Shown one piece after another: positions 1 through 6,502 of a stretch of DNA of 64,000 bases (the stretch's first letter is position 1; each line of letters begins with the position of its first letter). The stretch comes from Desulfovibrio desulfuricans (lineage in GTDB: Bacteria > Desulfobacterota > Desulfovibrionia > Desulfovibrionales > Desulfovibrionaceae). The notes under the pieces are model-generated. The model saw nothing but the letters and a program-made list of their open reading frames with translations, was not told the DNA's origin and made no database searches. The stretch spans positions 1 to 64,000 of the forward strand of contig SUVB01000038.1 of NCBI GenBank assembly GCA_015062205.1, given 5' to 3'. A program made the translations under genes and the position numbers.

Positions 1-139
1 AGCTGCCGACCACAAGGGTTTCCTCGCCATTGGTCACATACTGGGCAAGGGAATTGCCCGTGACGCCCTCCATGAGCAGCACAAAATCCCGGTCAAGGGC
101 GGCATCCGCATCCAGCCCGAAGGCGATGCCGTTCTCAAT
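1..139 (-). pseudogene. Truncated host-like coding fragment
   Basis: Read on the minus strand, this stretch is an open frame with host-like GC-rich codon use, and the peptide contains phrases such as DRDFVLLMEGVTGNS and QYVTNGEETLVVGS. It runs off the left edge of the window. No convincing start codon or ribosome binding site lies before the sequence becomes AT-rich near position 140, so the frame appears to lose its 5' end where the foreign ArsR/radical SAM segment begins. I do not recognise the family; the short polar phrases would suit a repeat-rich surface or secreted protein, but that is only an impression. Confidence 0.35.
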
Positions 140-163
140 CAACCTCTTTTTTGCGCATAGGTA

Positions 164-191
164 TTGACATGTCGCGAACAATAGATATAAT
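164..191 (+). promoter_or_regulatory. Consensus sigma-70 promoter for the ArsR-type gene
   Basis: A perfect -35 box TTGACA (164-169) is followed after 16 bases by a perfect -10 box TATAAT (186-191). Transcription should begin near 197-199, at or one base before the ATG at 199. This excludes the in-frame upstream starts at 151 and 169, which lie outside or inside the promoter. Confidence 0.7.
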
Positions 192-198
192 TGGAGGC

Positions 199-513
199 AT
201 GGATAAGATTGAAATTTTCAAAGCACTATCAAATGAAACACGGCTCAGCATTATTGAGTGGTTGAAGGAACCGGAGAAAAACTTTCCACCGCAGGGAGGA
301 CATTTTGATGATGTGGTGGATCTGAAGGGCGGAGTGTGCGTTGGGAGCATCCGCGACAAAGCCGGGATATCACAGTCAACCGTATCTCATTATCTTGATA
401 TGCTGCAAAAAGCAGATCTTCTTCTTTCAGAAAGGCACGGGAAGTGGACATATTACAGACGGAATGAAGAGACCCTGGCTGCGTTGTCAGACTACTTCGG
501 ACACGAAATTTAA
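199..513 (+). CDS. ArsR-family winged-helix transcriptional regulator
   Basis: A 104-residue protein with the ArsR/SmtB layout. An N-terminal helix pair (IFKALSNETRLSIIEWL) is followed by a helix-turn-helix around residues 50-69 (GISQSTVSHYLDML) and a beta wing (GKWTYYRRNEE). It has only one cysteine and no CxC pair, so a classic metal-sensing site is not visible. I chose the ATG at 199 because the frame open from 151 overlaps a perfect promoter. GGAGG lies directly against this ATG, too close for normal ribosome binding, so translation may be leaderless. It lies about 100 bases upstream of a radical SAM gene on the same strand, which it may regulate. Codon use is less GC-rich than in the host genes, suggesting transfer, probably from a Firmicute. 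Confidence 0.75.
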   Translation: MDKIEIFKALSNETRLSIIEWLKEPEKNFPPQGGHFDDVVDLKGGVCVGSIRDKAGISQSTVSHYLDMLQKADLLLSERHGKWTYYRRNEETLAALSDYFGHEI

Positions 514-614
514 GCTGTGGACAGGTTATGCGGGATGAAGATCCCGTTTAATTTAAAGCCTTATATATCGATAAAACGAGATATAAGGATATATAGAAGC
601 AAGGAGAAATTTGT

Positions 615-1493
615 ATGCATTTTTCATGTGGAATCGTCAGGCCGCCCTATGAGGCAAGTTCCTGTTTTTTACAAGTAACGTCGGGTTGTTCACATAATAA
701 GTGCCGCTTCTGTACCTTTTACAAGGAAGCACCGTTTTCTGTATCTCCTGAGAGTGAGATACGGGAAGATCTTCAGGAAATTAGAGATTCCGGATGGAAG
801 GTAAAGCGGATTTTTCTGCAGGGAGCAGATCCGTTCCTGCTGAGCTACAACAGGCTTAAAAGAATCATGGACTTGATTAAAGAATACTTGCCCTGGGACG
901 TTTCTGTTGGCGGATATGGCCGGGTTGACAGCGTAAAGAACAAATCGGTGGAGCAGCTTAACTCATTGAAAGAAATGGGATATGACATGATCGTGTTCGG
1001 AATCGAGTCGGGTGATGATGCGGTGCTTGACAAGATGAACAAAGGCTATCATGCAGGTGAAATCGTGGAGCAGCTCTCCAAGCTGGATGAGGCGGGAATG
1101 CATTATTCCGTCATCTTCTTATACGGGCTGGGAGGTCATGATTATGGTATGGGGCATGCAATCAAAACAGCGGAAGTGTTAAACCATCTGTCGCCTGTTA
1201 GGGTGCTGGCTTCCGGACTCTCCATCTTCCCTGATACGCCGCTTATGGAAGAAGTAAGAAGAGGTGAATTTGTAGAAGCCACAGAAACAGAAAAGATACA
1301 GGAACTATATACCTTTGTGAAGACACTTGATATCCACACGCTGCTGGATGCTACGAATGTCTCCAATATGATGCCGGTATATGGACATCTTCCTGATGAC
1401 AAGGAGAAGATACTGGCAATGCTCAAGCAGGGTGCAGATGAACAGGGTGAGGAACGGCTGCGGATGCGAAGAGACAGCATGAGAAGCTTATGA
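615..1493 (+). CDS. Radical SAM enzyme of unknown substrate
   Basis: A 292-residue protein with an N-terminal iron-sulfur motif C25-x4-C30-x2-C33 (GCSHNKCRFC), followed by a barrel region with the radical SAM landmarks IFLQGADPFLLS, VGGYGRVDSV and MIVFGIESGDDAVL. Proteins of this family use a [4Fe-4S] cluster to split S-adenosylmethionine into a radical; the substrate here cannot be told from sequence. AGGAG about 9 bases before the ATG supports the start. It lies 100 bases behind an ArsR-type regulator, a pairing seen in gut Firmicutes, and its base composition is lower in GC than the host. Its end overlaps by 6 bases the end of the polymerase fragment on the other strand. Superfamily call is firm, function unknown. 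Confidence 0.8.
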   Translation: MHFSCGIVRPPYEASSCFLQVTSGCSHNKCRFCTFYKEAPFSVSPESEIREDLQEIRDSGWKVKRIFLQGADPFLLSYNRLKRIMDLIKEYLPWDVSVGGYGRVDSVKNKSVEQLNSLKEMGYDMIVFGIESGDDAVLDKMNKGYHAGEIVEQLSKLDEAGMHYSVIFLYGLGGHDYGMGHAIKTAEVLNHLSPVRVLASGLSIFPDTPLMEEVRRGEFVEATETEKIQELYTFVKTLDIHTLLDATNVSNMMPVYGHLPDDKEKILAMLKQGADEQGEERLRMRRDSMRSL

Positions 1494-1727
1494 TTTACGC
1501 AATAAATTTACTTTATTAACTTTCTGGACAACTTCAAATAATCGTGCCCTTCCTGAAATGCCGTAAGACTTCAGTGAAGGCGTCACAGCAAGACAAATGT
1601 TTTTTTCTGTTCGACTTTGATCAGCTACAACAAGATTTGTTGTCAGGGGATCAAGACCTCGTTCCACACATTCAACAGATGCGTAGAACGATTTAAGGTC
1701 TATGGCTATGTAAACATGTTCAGTCAT
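1488..1727 (-). pseudogene. Y-family DNA polymerase (UmuC/DinB-like) N-terminal stub
   Basis: About 79 residues starting at the ATG at 1727 match the beginning of Y-family lesion-bypass polymerases: VYIAIDLKSFYASVECVERG carries the first catalytic aspartate and the steric-gate region, followed by CLAVTPSLKSYGISGRARLFEV. A complete enzyme has roughly 350-420 residues; here the frame ends soon after the first motif, so palm, finger and little-finger domains are missing. It is a truncated remnant and presumably inactive. Similar UmuC-like genes ride on Firmicute plasmids and conjugative elements, in line with the foreign origin of the neighbouring ArsR and radical SAM genes. Confidence 0.7.
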
Positions 1728-1762
1728 GTTTGATGGATAGAAGAATAAATACAGTGTCAAAC

Positions 1763-1798
1763 AATGAGGGGAGGCGGTTGATTCCGTCTCCCCTCATT
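1763..1798. terminator. Hairpin downstream of the MucR-like gene
   Basis: An inverted repeat with a 15-base-pair stem (AATGAGGGGAG at 1763-1773 pairs with CTCCCCTCATT at 1788-1798, extended inward) and a six-base loop. It lies 18 bases past the stop of the minus-strand MucR-like gene. The T run after it is weak, so terminator function is likely but not certain. Confidence 0.5.
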
Positions 1799-1816
1799 TG
1801 TCTCATCTTGTAGTTT

Positions 1817-2209
1817 TTACTGCTTTTTGCGGCGTTCCCAGAGCTGCATGTCCTTCATCTTCTTGCGACGTTCACGCTGCAAGGCTTTACAAACCAAGGC
1901 TGCGCCTTTTTTGAATCCGTATTTCTCGCGGTATTCGTCAGCCGTAAGCCCATGTTGGGAAAGATGGCGGCTCGTCAGGATTTTGAAGTTTTTTCCACAT
2001 TCAAGGCAGGTGACGCTCTTTTCCTTGATGGATTTCTTGGCATCCACGGCATCGGCAGCAGTGGCTTCAGCAACGGAACCATTTTCGGCAATGCTGCGAA
2101 GGCTGGCAGCAAGTTTCTGGACAAAGGCTGCGATCTCATCCTCAGACATGACGCGGACACTGGCTTGCGCACGGGCCAGTTCGACAGCTTCTTTCAGATA
2201 ATCGTCCAT
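1817..2209 (-). CDS. MucR/Ros-family zinc-finger transcriptional regulator
   Basis: A 130-residue protein with a C-terminal Ros/MucR-type zinc finger: C68-x2-C71-x10-H82-x3-H86 (CLECGKNFK, RHLSQHGL), then the family hallmark DEYREKYGFKKG. The N-terminal half is acidic and alanine-rich, as expected for the oligomerising part of MucR proteins. MucR/Ros proteins are DNA-binding regulators of surface and virulence genes in alphaproteobacteria and are common in Desulfovibrio genomes and their mobile elements. The basic tail (RERRKKMKD, WERRKKQ) should help DNA binding. A stem-loop follows the stop. Its targets cannot be deduced here. The call is firm on the zinc-finger ligands and tail motif. Confidence 0.85.
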   Translation of the reverse strand: MDDYLKEAVELARAQASVRVMSEDEIAAFVQKLAASLRSIAENGSVAEATAADAVDAKKSIKEKSVTCLECGKNFKILTSRHLSQHGLTADEYREKYGFKKGAALVCKALQRERRKKMKDMQLWERRKKQ

Positions 2210-2299
2210 ATGTATCCCCCATCATTTTTTCCATCCGATAGCGAAATTTATTTGGCATTGCAAGAAATTATGGAGTGGCAGGATTCTGAATGCGGTCTG

Positions 2300-2875
2300 T
2301 TACATATCCCTCCTATCCACTAACTCTCCATTATTCCAAAATTTCTCCTTGATAGTCGCAAGCATTTCGCTAAAATCATAGATTTTTGTGGCATATCGCT
2401 TCAGTTCGCCAGCGAGAGAATCCAGAGGTGCAACGACTTCTGTACGTATTCCCTCATGGCGGAGAATTTCTACCATAGGTGCAAAATCACCATCAGCAGC
2501 AAACAGCATGAGATAGTCCGGTTTCAGCTTCATGCAGAGCATAAGCGTGGTGAGCATCAGGCGTTGATCATCACTTTGCTTATAACCAGTGACAGAGCTT
2601 GAACTGCTTTTTGAGCTGCATTCGATGACACGAGCACCGGAAAGCTGTAGTGCATATTGCTTGTGTGAAAAGGCTGTCGTTACTTTTGAGATGGATTCAT
2701 CAGTTGAATCGCTTGGAACTCTGCGGACGAGGGGAACAAGTGTTTCGATAATGTCTGTTTCGCCATCTGCCGTGCAGAAAGAGATAATTTCTGTAATTGG
2801 TAGATATGGGAAACCGAAGACCTTTGCATGGTATTCGATAGGCGTTAGATCAATCGAGATTATCTTTCTTATCAT
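2300..2875 (-). CDS. NYN/LabA-like PIN-fold protein
   Basis: About 191 residues from the ATG at 2875. The C-terminal half has the LabA/NYN pattern: a basic-acidic stretch (GYKQSDDQRLMLTTLMLCM), then the acidic strand-turn FAADGDFAPMVEILRHEGI, which corresponds to the conserved DGDF metal-binding segment, then a strand (RTEVVAP). NYN proteins share the PIN nuclease fold and are suspected RNases or RNA-processing factors. The N-terminus (MIRKIISIDLTP) lacks the usual early aspartate-asparagine pair in clear form, so catalytic competence is uncertain. The frame is open upstream to 2962, but that part overlaps the preceding zinc protein. With the chosen start the two genes overlap by 26 bases, suggesting translational coupling. 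Confidence 0.6.
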   Translation of the reverse strand: MIRKIISIDLTPIEYHAKVFGFPYLPITEIISFCTADGETDIIETLVPLVRRVPSDSTDESISKVTTAFSHKQYALQLSGARVIECSSKSSSSSVTGYKQSDDQRLMLTTLMLCMKLKPDYLMLFAADGDFAPMVEILRHEGIRTEVVAPLDSLAGELKRYATKIYDFSEMLATIKEKFWNNGELVDRRDM

Positions 2876-3101
2876 ATTCTTGATTCGTTTTTGGGGGGAT
2901 ATTGTCTTTTTGCTGACCAGCAATCCTGTTCCATAAGCGCACAGCAGCTTCCGGGGTGACACTCCATTGCAAGGGATCTTGACCGCACATACAGACCATA
3001 CGCCAGACAGGCTTTAATCGTCCTTCCGGCGTCTCCGGATGCATCTCCGGTTTTTGTCCACATGAGGCACAAGGTTTTGCTTCGGGCATAGCGTCCATCA
3101 T
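2850..3101 (-). CDS. Lar-like restriction-alleviation zinc-ribbon protein
   Basis: An 83-residue protein with two cysteine pairs, C11-x2-C14 (PCASCGQKP) and C37-x-C39 (VCMCGQDP), followed by the typical ending of Lar proteins (TPEAAVRLWNRIA, compare the family pattern of A-x-x-x-WN-x-R). Lar-family proteins are phage or prophage encoded and relieve host type I restriction; many family members are uncharacterised. The gene overlaps the start of the NYN gene, so the two are probably made together. Starts at 3098 and 3089 are also possible. The Lar assignment rests on the cysteine spacing and the WN motif and should be treated as probable rather than certain. Confidence 0.55.
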   Translation of the reverse strand: MMDAMPEAKPCASCGQKPEMHPETPEGRLKPVWRMVCMCGQDPLQWSVTPEAAVRLWNRIAGQQKDNIPPKTNQEYDKKDNLD

Positions 3102-3468
3102 AAATTTCCGCTGAAATGGAGGGCATGGCTCGTCAGGGCGGCTGTATCAGAGTATCCCCTGATATGCTCAACCTTGCTTATATGCCCCGAATCGGCGTAA
3201 ATGTCTAATCAGCTGGGAGGCGCTGTACGCCTTGTCATGCTGCCGGTTCCGCAGAGTGCCCTTGCATCATTGATGTCGGATTTCTGGCTGAAATGTGGGT
3301 AAATTTCGGGCATCCCCTTGCGGTGGAGTGGTCAAATTTTAGCCACAGGATACATCTATTTCTTGATTAAATTTCAATATCTTCAGCATATTAATTGTAT
3401 GGCATCCGGTATGCAACTGTCTTGGCATCTGTCCATAGACAGACATCCTGAAAATGCGAGGAGAAAAA
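3102..3468. other. Intergenic stretch, no recognised gene
   Basis: About 365 bases of mixed composition with short interrupted frames on both strands. I see no transposon ends, RNA gene or convincing coding signal. It is probably decayed mobile-element DNA. Confidence 0.4.
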
Positions 3469-3648
3469 ATGAAGAAGATTCTGGTAATAGTAGCGGCGAC
3501 GGTGATCGGTTCTGCCGGACTGTGTGGGATTGCCGTGTCTGCTCCCGGTGATGGAGGACATCAGCCCATGCACATGCAGAATCAGGGCGACAGGGGACAC
3601 ATGCAGATATTTTTGGAAAGTAATGACAGTTTGTTTTCTCAAAAATGA
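3469..3648 (+). CDS. Small secreted protein of unknown function
   Basis: A 59-residue product starting at the ATG at 3469, preceded by GAGGAG at proper spacing. It opens with a clear signal peptide: basic MKK, hydrophobic ILVIVAATVIGSAGLCGIAV, and a likely cleavage site after SA. The mature part is only about 36 residues, rich in histidine, methionine and glutamine (GGHQPMHMQNQGDRGHM), a composition seen in periplasmic metal-handling proteins. The last residues (FLESNDSLFSQK) look like random read-out, so the gene may be the 5' remnant of a longer periplasmic protein. No homology claim is made. Confidence 0.4.
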   Translation: MKKILVIVAATVIGSAGLCGIAVSAPGDGGHQPMHMQNQGDRGHMQIFLESNDSLFSQK

Positions 3649-4093
3649 AAAGGCATCGCACGGATGTCCGCACAATGCCCTTTCTCATCTCGTTTTTCTT
3701 GGTTGTAATATATTCGTAAGATTTTTTAGACGACATTGTATTCGCAGAAGCCGCATTTGTCTGCGGCTCCTGCCTGAGAAGGTGACACCAATATGAAGGT
3801 CAGACTATCAGCTTATGTGTTTGATCTTACAGCTTCGACTGACATTGCTTGCGCAAATAGATCCGATCCTCCTCCGAGATGTCGGATGTTGCTGCAATGA
3901 TTAACCATTGAAAATGAGGGGCAAGTGGAGTTTCGTTGCTGTCCAATCACAGCACATATTCCATGTTGGCTGGCTTCATGTCCTATGCCTTGATTTTTCA
4001 TAAAAGTCTAATCGGCGATGCAGCTATCCATTGGATCGCAAGGGTTAGTGGCCCCCTTGCCCTGATTGCTGCCGTCACGTATTGTACCTGTTT

Positions 4094-4225
4094 ATGGACA
4101 ATCAGCCTGATTCTGCGCTTCTCGCGGCTGTGGCCAATATGCTTGCGGCTCACTTTTCCCTTTGTCAGATAGCCGCTGCCTTGGGCGTGAGCTTATCTAA
4201 CACGTATTGTTTGTCTGTGAAGTAG
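4094..4225 (+). pseudogene. Possible remnant of an HTH-containing protein
   Basis: A 43-codon frame reading MDNQPDSALLAAVANMLAAH and then FSLCQIAAALGVSLSNTYCL. The helical second half resembles a helix-turn-helix (CQIAAALGVSLSNTY). No good ribosome binding site precedes the ATG, and the frame upstream is closed at 4046, so this is more likely the end of a broken DNA-binding protein than an intact gene. Confidence 0.25.
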
Positions 4226-4407
4226 GATAGTGGTTATGAATCTACTCTTTTATATAACACTTATACAATAACTACAGTGTAACTTTACCTCAGCGTTTTA
4301 TTATAGCTGGTCACGATAAACGCGCATACAGTGCTGAAATAGAACAAATTGATGCGGAAGAGAGCTTTCTGTAGTAGTTCCGTTGAGTGCATTGGAGGAT
4401 CATCTCA

Positions 4408-4503
4408 ATGCTGACAGTAGAAGATAGGCATTCTGTGGCCGCAAGTGCGCCGAGACAAATAGGGACTGCCGTCGTTAGAGATGATCGCGTAAATTGGGCG
4501 TAG
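4408..4503 (+). CDS. Possible 31-residue small ORF before the ATPase gene
   Basis: An ATG preceded by GGAGGAT at good spacing opens a 31-codon frame (MLTVEDRHSVAASAPRQIGT, continuing AVVRDDRVNWA). It ends 41 bases before the AAA ATPase gene on the same strand. It may be a leader peptide or the start of a truncated gene; the only support is the ribosome binding site and position. Confidence 0.25.
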   Translation: MLTVEDRHSVAASAPRQIGTAVVRDDRVNWA

Positions 4504-4544
4504 CTGACATTCTATTGATGCTTACAAGCAAATGAGAGGCGAGC

Positions 4545-6080
4545 ATGAGGATTACTTCGCTGACATTGCGTAATTTTCGTCGTTATCGTGATGAAACGAC
4601 TATCGCATTTGACGATCTGACTGTTTTAGTAGGGAAAAATGATGTTGGAAAATCAACAATATTAGAGGCTCTTGATATATTTTTTAATGATGGTACTGGC
4701 TGCATAAAAATTGACAAAGATGATGTCAGTAAATATCAAGATGGAAATATAGAAGAAGAAATTGTAATTTCAGCATGTTTTAGTGATTTGCCAAGTACTG
4801 TTATTATAGATGCTACAAATAACACATCACTTCAAGATGAGTATTTACTTAACGAAAATAGAGAACTAGAAATTGTAAAAAAATATCAAAATGGAGGAAA
4901 GGCAAAGATTTATATTCGCGCTTATCATCCTAGAAATCAAAACTGTTCAGATTTGCTTTTAAAAAAAGATTCAGAATTACGCAAGATATTGGATTCATTA
5001 AGCATTGAGTGTTCTGATCGTACTAAGAATGCTGAAATGCGAAAGGCAATTTGGGAACATTTTGCAGATGACTTACATCTTGAAACTACAGAAATTGATG
5101 TATCAAAAAGTGATGCAAAATCAATTTGGGATAAACTGCAATGTTATCTTCCGGTATTCTCTCTCTTTCAATCTGATCGTAAAAATACAGATAGCGATAA
5201 TGAGGTGCAAGACCCTCTTAAGAATGCTGTAAAAGAGATTCTTTCTGATGAAAGATTAACAAATACTTTATCTTTAATTGCTGAAACCGTTGAAAATAAA
5301 CTTAATGAAGTAGCATCAAAAACACTAGAAAAGCTTCGTGAAATGGATTCTGATGTTGCCAATAGCCTTAGCCCTGTTATTCCGACTGCATCAAGTTTGA
5401 AATGGGCTGATGTTTTTAAAGGAGTTTCCATTACTGGTGATCATAATATTCCAATCAATAAGCGCGGAAGTGGAGTGAAAAGATTAATATTATTAAATTT
5501 TTTTAGGGCAGAGGCAGAGCGTAGATTGACCGAGCACTCTGCTCCAAGTATTATTTATGCTATAGAGGAACCAGAGACATCACAGCATACCGAAAATCAA
5601 AAAAAGCTTATTAATTCTTTGAAATCACTAGCACATGCACAAAACACACAGATTATTATCACAACGCATAGCGCAAATATAGTAAAACAGCTCAATTACT
5701 CAAATTTGAGACTTATAACTAGTGATAGTGATGGTAATAGAAGTATTATTCAACAAGTTAATCCTCAGCAATTACCATATCCATCTCTGAATGAGATTAA
5801 TTATGCTGCATTTTCTGAGATAACTGAAGAGTATCATAATGAGCTTTATGGATTTATTGAGGAGAATAACAACCTTGGTTTATATAAAAATAATAAGGCT
5901 ACAATTCCATATATAAGAAAAAAAAGAGATGGCACATATGTAACGGAACAAAAAGTATTAACTGAATATATAAGACATCAAATTCATCATCCTGAAAATA
6001 CTCGAAATAAAAAATATACAGAAAATGAATTGAAGAAATCTATAGAACTTATGCGTGATTTTATTAGTAATCACACATAA
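4545..6080 (+). CDS. AAA/OLD-like ATPase with candidate C-terminal HEPN motif
   Basis: A 511-residue ABC/SMC-type ATPase. The N-terminus has the typical ITSLTLRNFRRYRDE opening and a Walker A loop GKNDVGKST (residues 30-38). The late half has a Walker B IEEPET (340-345) and the TTHSAN switch (373-378). There is no TOPRIM domain as in OLD nucleases. Instead, after an all-helical linker, the C-terminus contains RHQIHHPEN (R477 to H482, an Rx4H pattern typical of HEPN RNases) followed by a basic asparagine-rich helix. ATPase-HEPN combinations occur in phage-defence proteins such as PrrC and RloC. The gene is markedly AT-rich compared with all host genes, so it is foreign. AGAGGCG precedes the start. 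An antiphage role is inferred from architecture and the neighbouring restriction system. Confidence 0.7.
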   Translation: MRITSLTLRNFRRYRDETTIAFDDLTVLVGKNDVGKSTILEALDIFFNDGTGCIKIDKDDVSKYQDGNIEEEIVISACFSDLPSTVIIDATNNTSLQDEYLLNENRELEIVKKYQNGGKAKIYIRAYHPRNQNCSDLLLKKDSELRKILDSLSIECSDRTKNAEMRKAIWEHFADDLHLETTEIDVSKSDAKSIWDKLQCYLPVFSLFQSDRKNTDSDNEVQDPLKNAVKEILSDERLTNTLSLIAETVENKLNEVASKTLEKLREMDSDVANSLSPVIPTASSLKWADVFKGVSITGDHNIPINKRGSGVKRLILLNFFRAEAERRLTEHSAPSIIYAIEEPETSQHTENQKKLINSLKSLAHAQNTQIIITTHSANIVKQLNYSNLRLITSDSDGNRSIIQQVNPQQLPYPSLNEINYAAFSEITEEYHNELYGFIEENNNLGLYKNNKATIPYIRKKRDGTYVTEQKVLTEYIRHQIHHPENTRNKKYTENELKKSIELMRDFISNHT

Positions 6081-6433
6081 AAATGCGTATATTGAGCAAC
6101 CTACAAATTCCGGTGGAGTGTCCATGTCTGGCAATCAATGCCGCAGCTGTCAATGCGCAAGTAAACATTCCATCTTTAGGCACGAAGAATGGTATTCTTT
6201 TAACCCGAAATTCTGTCATCATGTAAGCATTCGAGATGAATGAGACCTCTGAAGAGTCTCCTCGTTTTACATTTTAATTGCCGATTGGTCTTTTGTCGCG
6301 AGCGCAACCTGCAGCTTTCGTTTCCACTCTCTACGATGTCTTCAATGTGGCACTTTGTCCAGGTGAGAGCGGTACGGCAGAAATTCAGACGACGGCAAGC
6401 AGGAGAAGCTCGCAAACTGAAACGGAACGGACA
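6081..6433. other. Intergenic region between convergent genes
   Basis: About 350 bases between the plus-strand ATPase and the minus-strand restriction enzyme. It has a weak hairpin near 6240-6262 followed by T-rich sequence that could end the ATPase transcript. No coding frame is persuasive. Confidence 0.4.
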
Positions 6434-6461
6434 AAAAAGCCCCGCACCTGCGGGGCTTTTT
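6434..6461. terminator. Bidirectional rho-independent terminator
   Basis: AAAAAGCCCCGCA and TGCGGGGCTTTTT form a long GC stem with A and T tails on both sides. It lies 41 bases past the stop of the minus-strand restriction enzyme gene and would end that transcript. Confidence 0.85.
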
Positions 6462-6502
6462 CACTATGCCATAAAGCGGCAGGCATACACGACCCGCATG
6501 GG

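Larger units (their letters stand above)
3649..4544. other. Decayed intergenic region with small open frames
   Basis: Nearly 900 bases without a convincing full gene. An imperfect hairpin just after the secreted-protein gene (about 3649-3690) may be a terminator. A 43-codon plus-strand frame at 4094-4225 and a 31-codon frame at 4408-4503 are listed separately. Another fragment ending near 4377 reads AGHDKRAYSAEIEQIDAEESFL in part before stopping. Together these look like remnants of mobile-element genes. Confidence 0.45.

Noticed and set aside
151-198. Longer N-terminus for the ArsR gene
   Set aside because: This stretch contains a perfect sigma-70 promoter, so it is unlikely to be translated.
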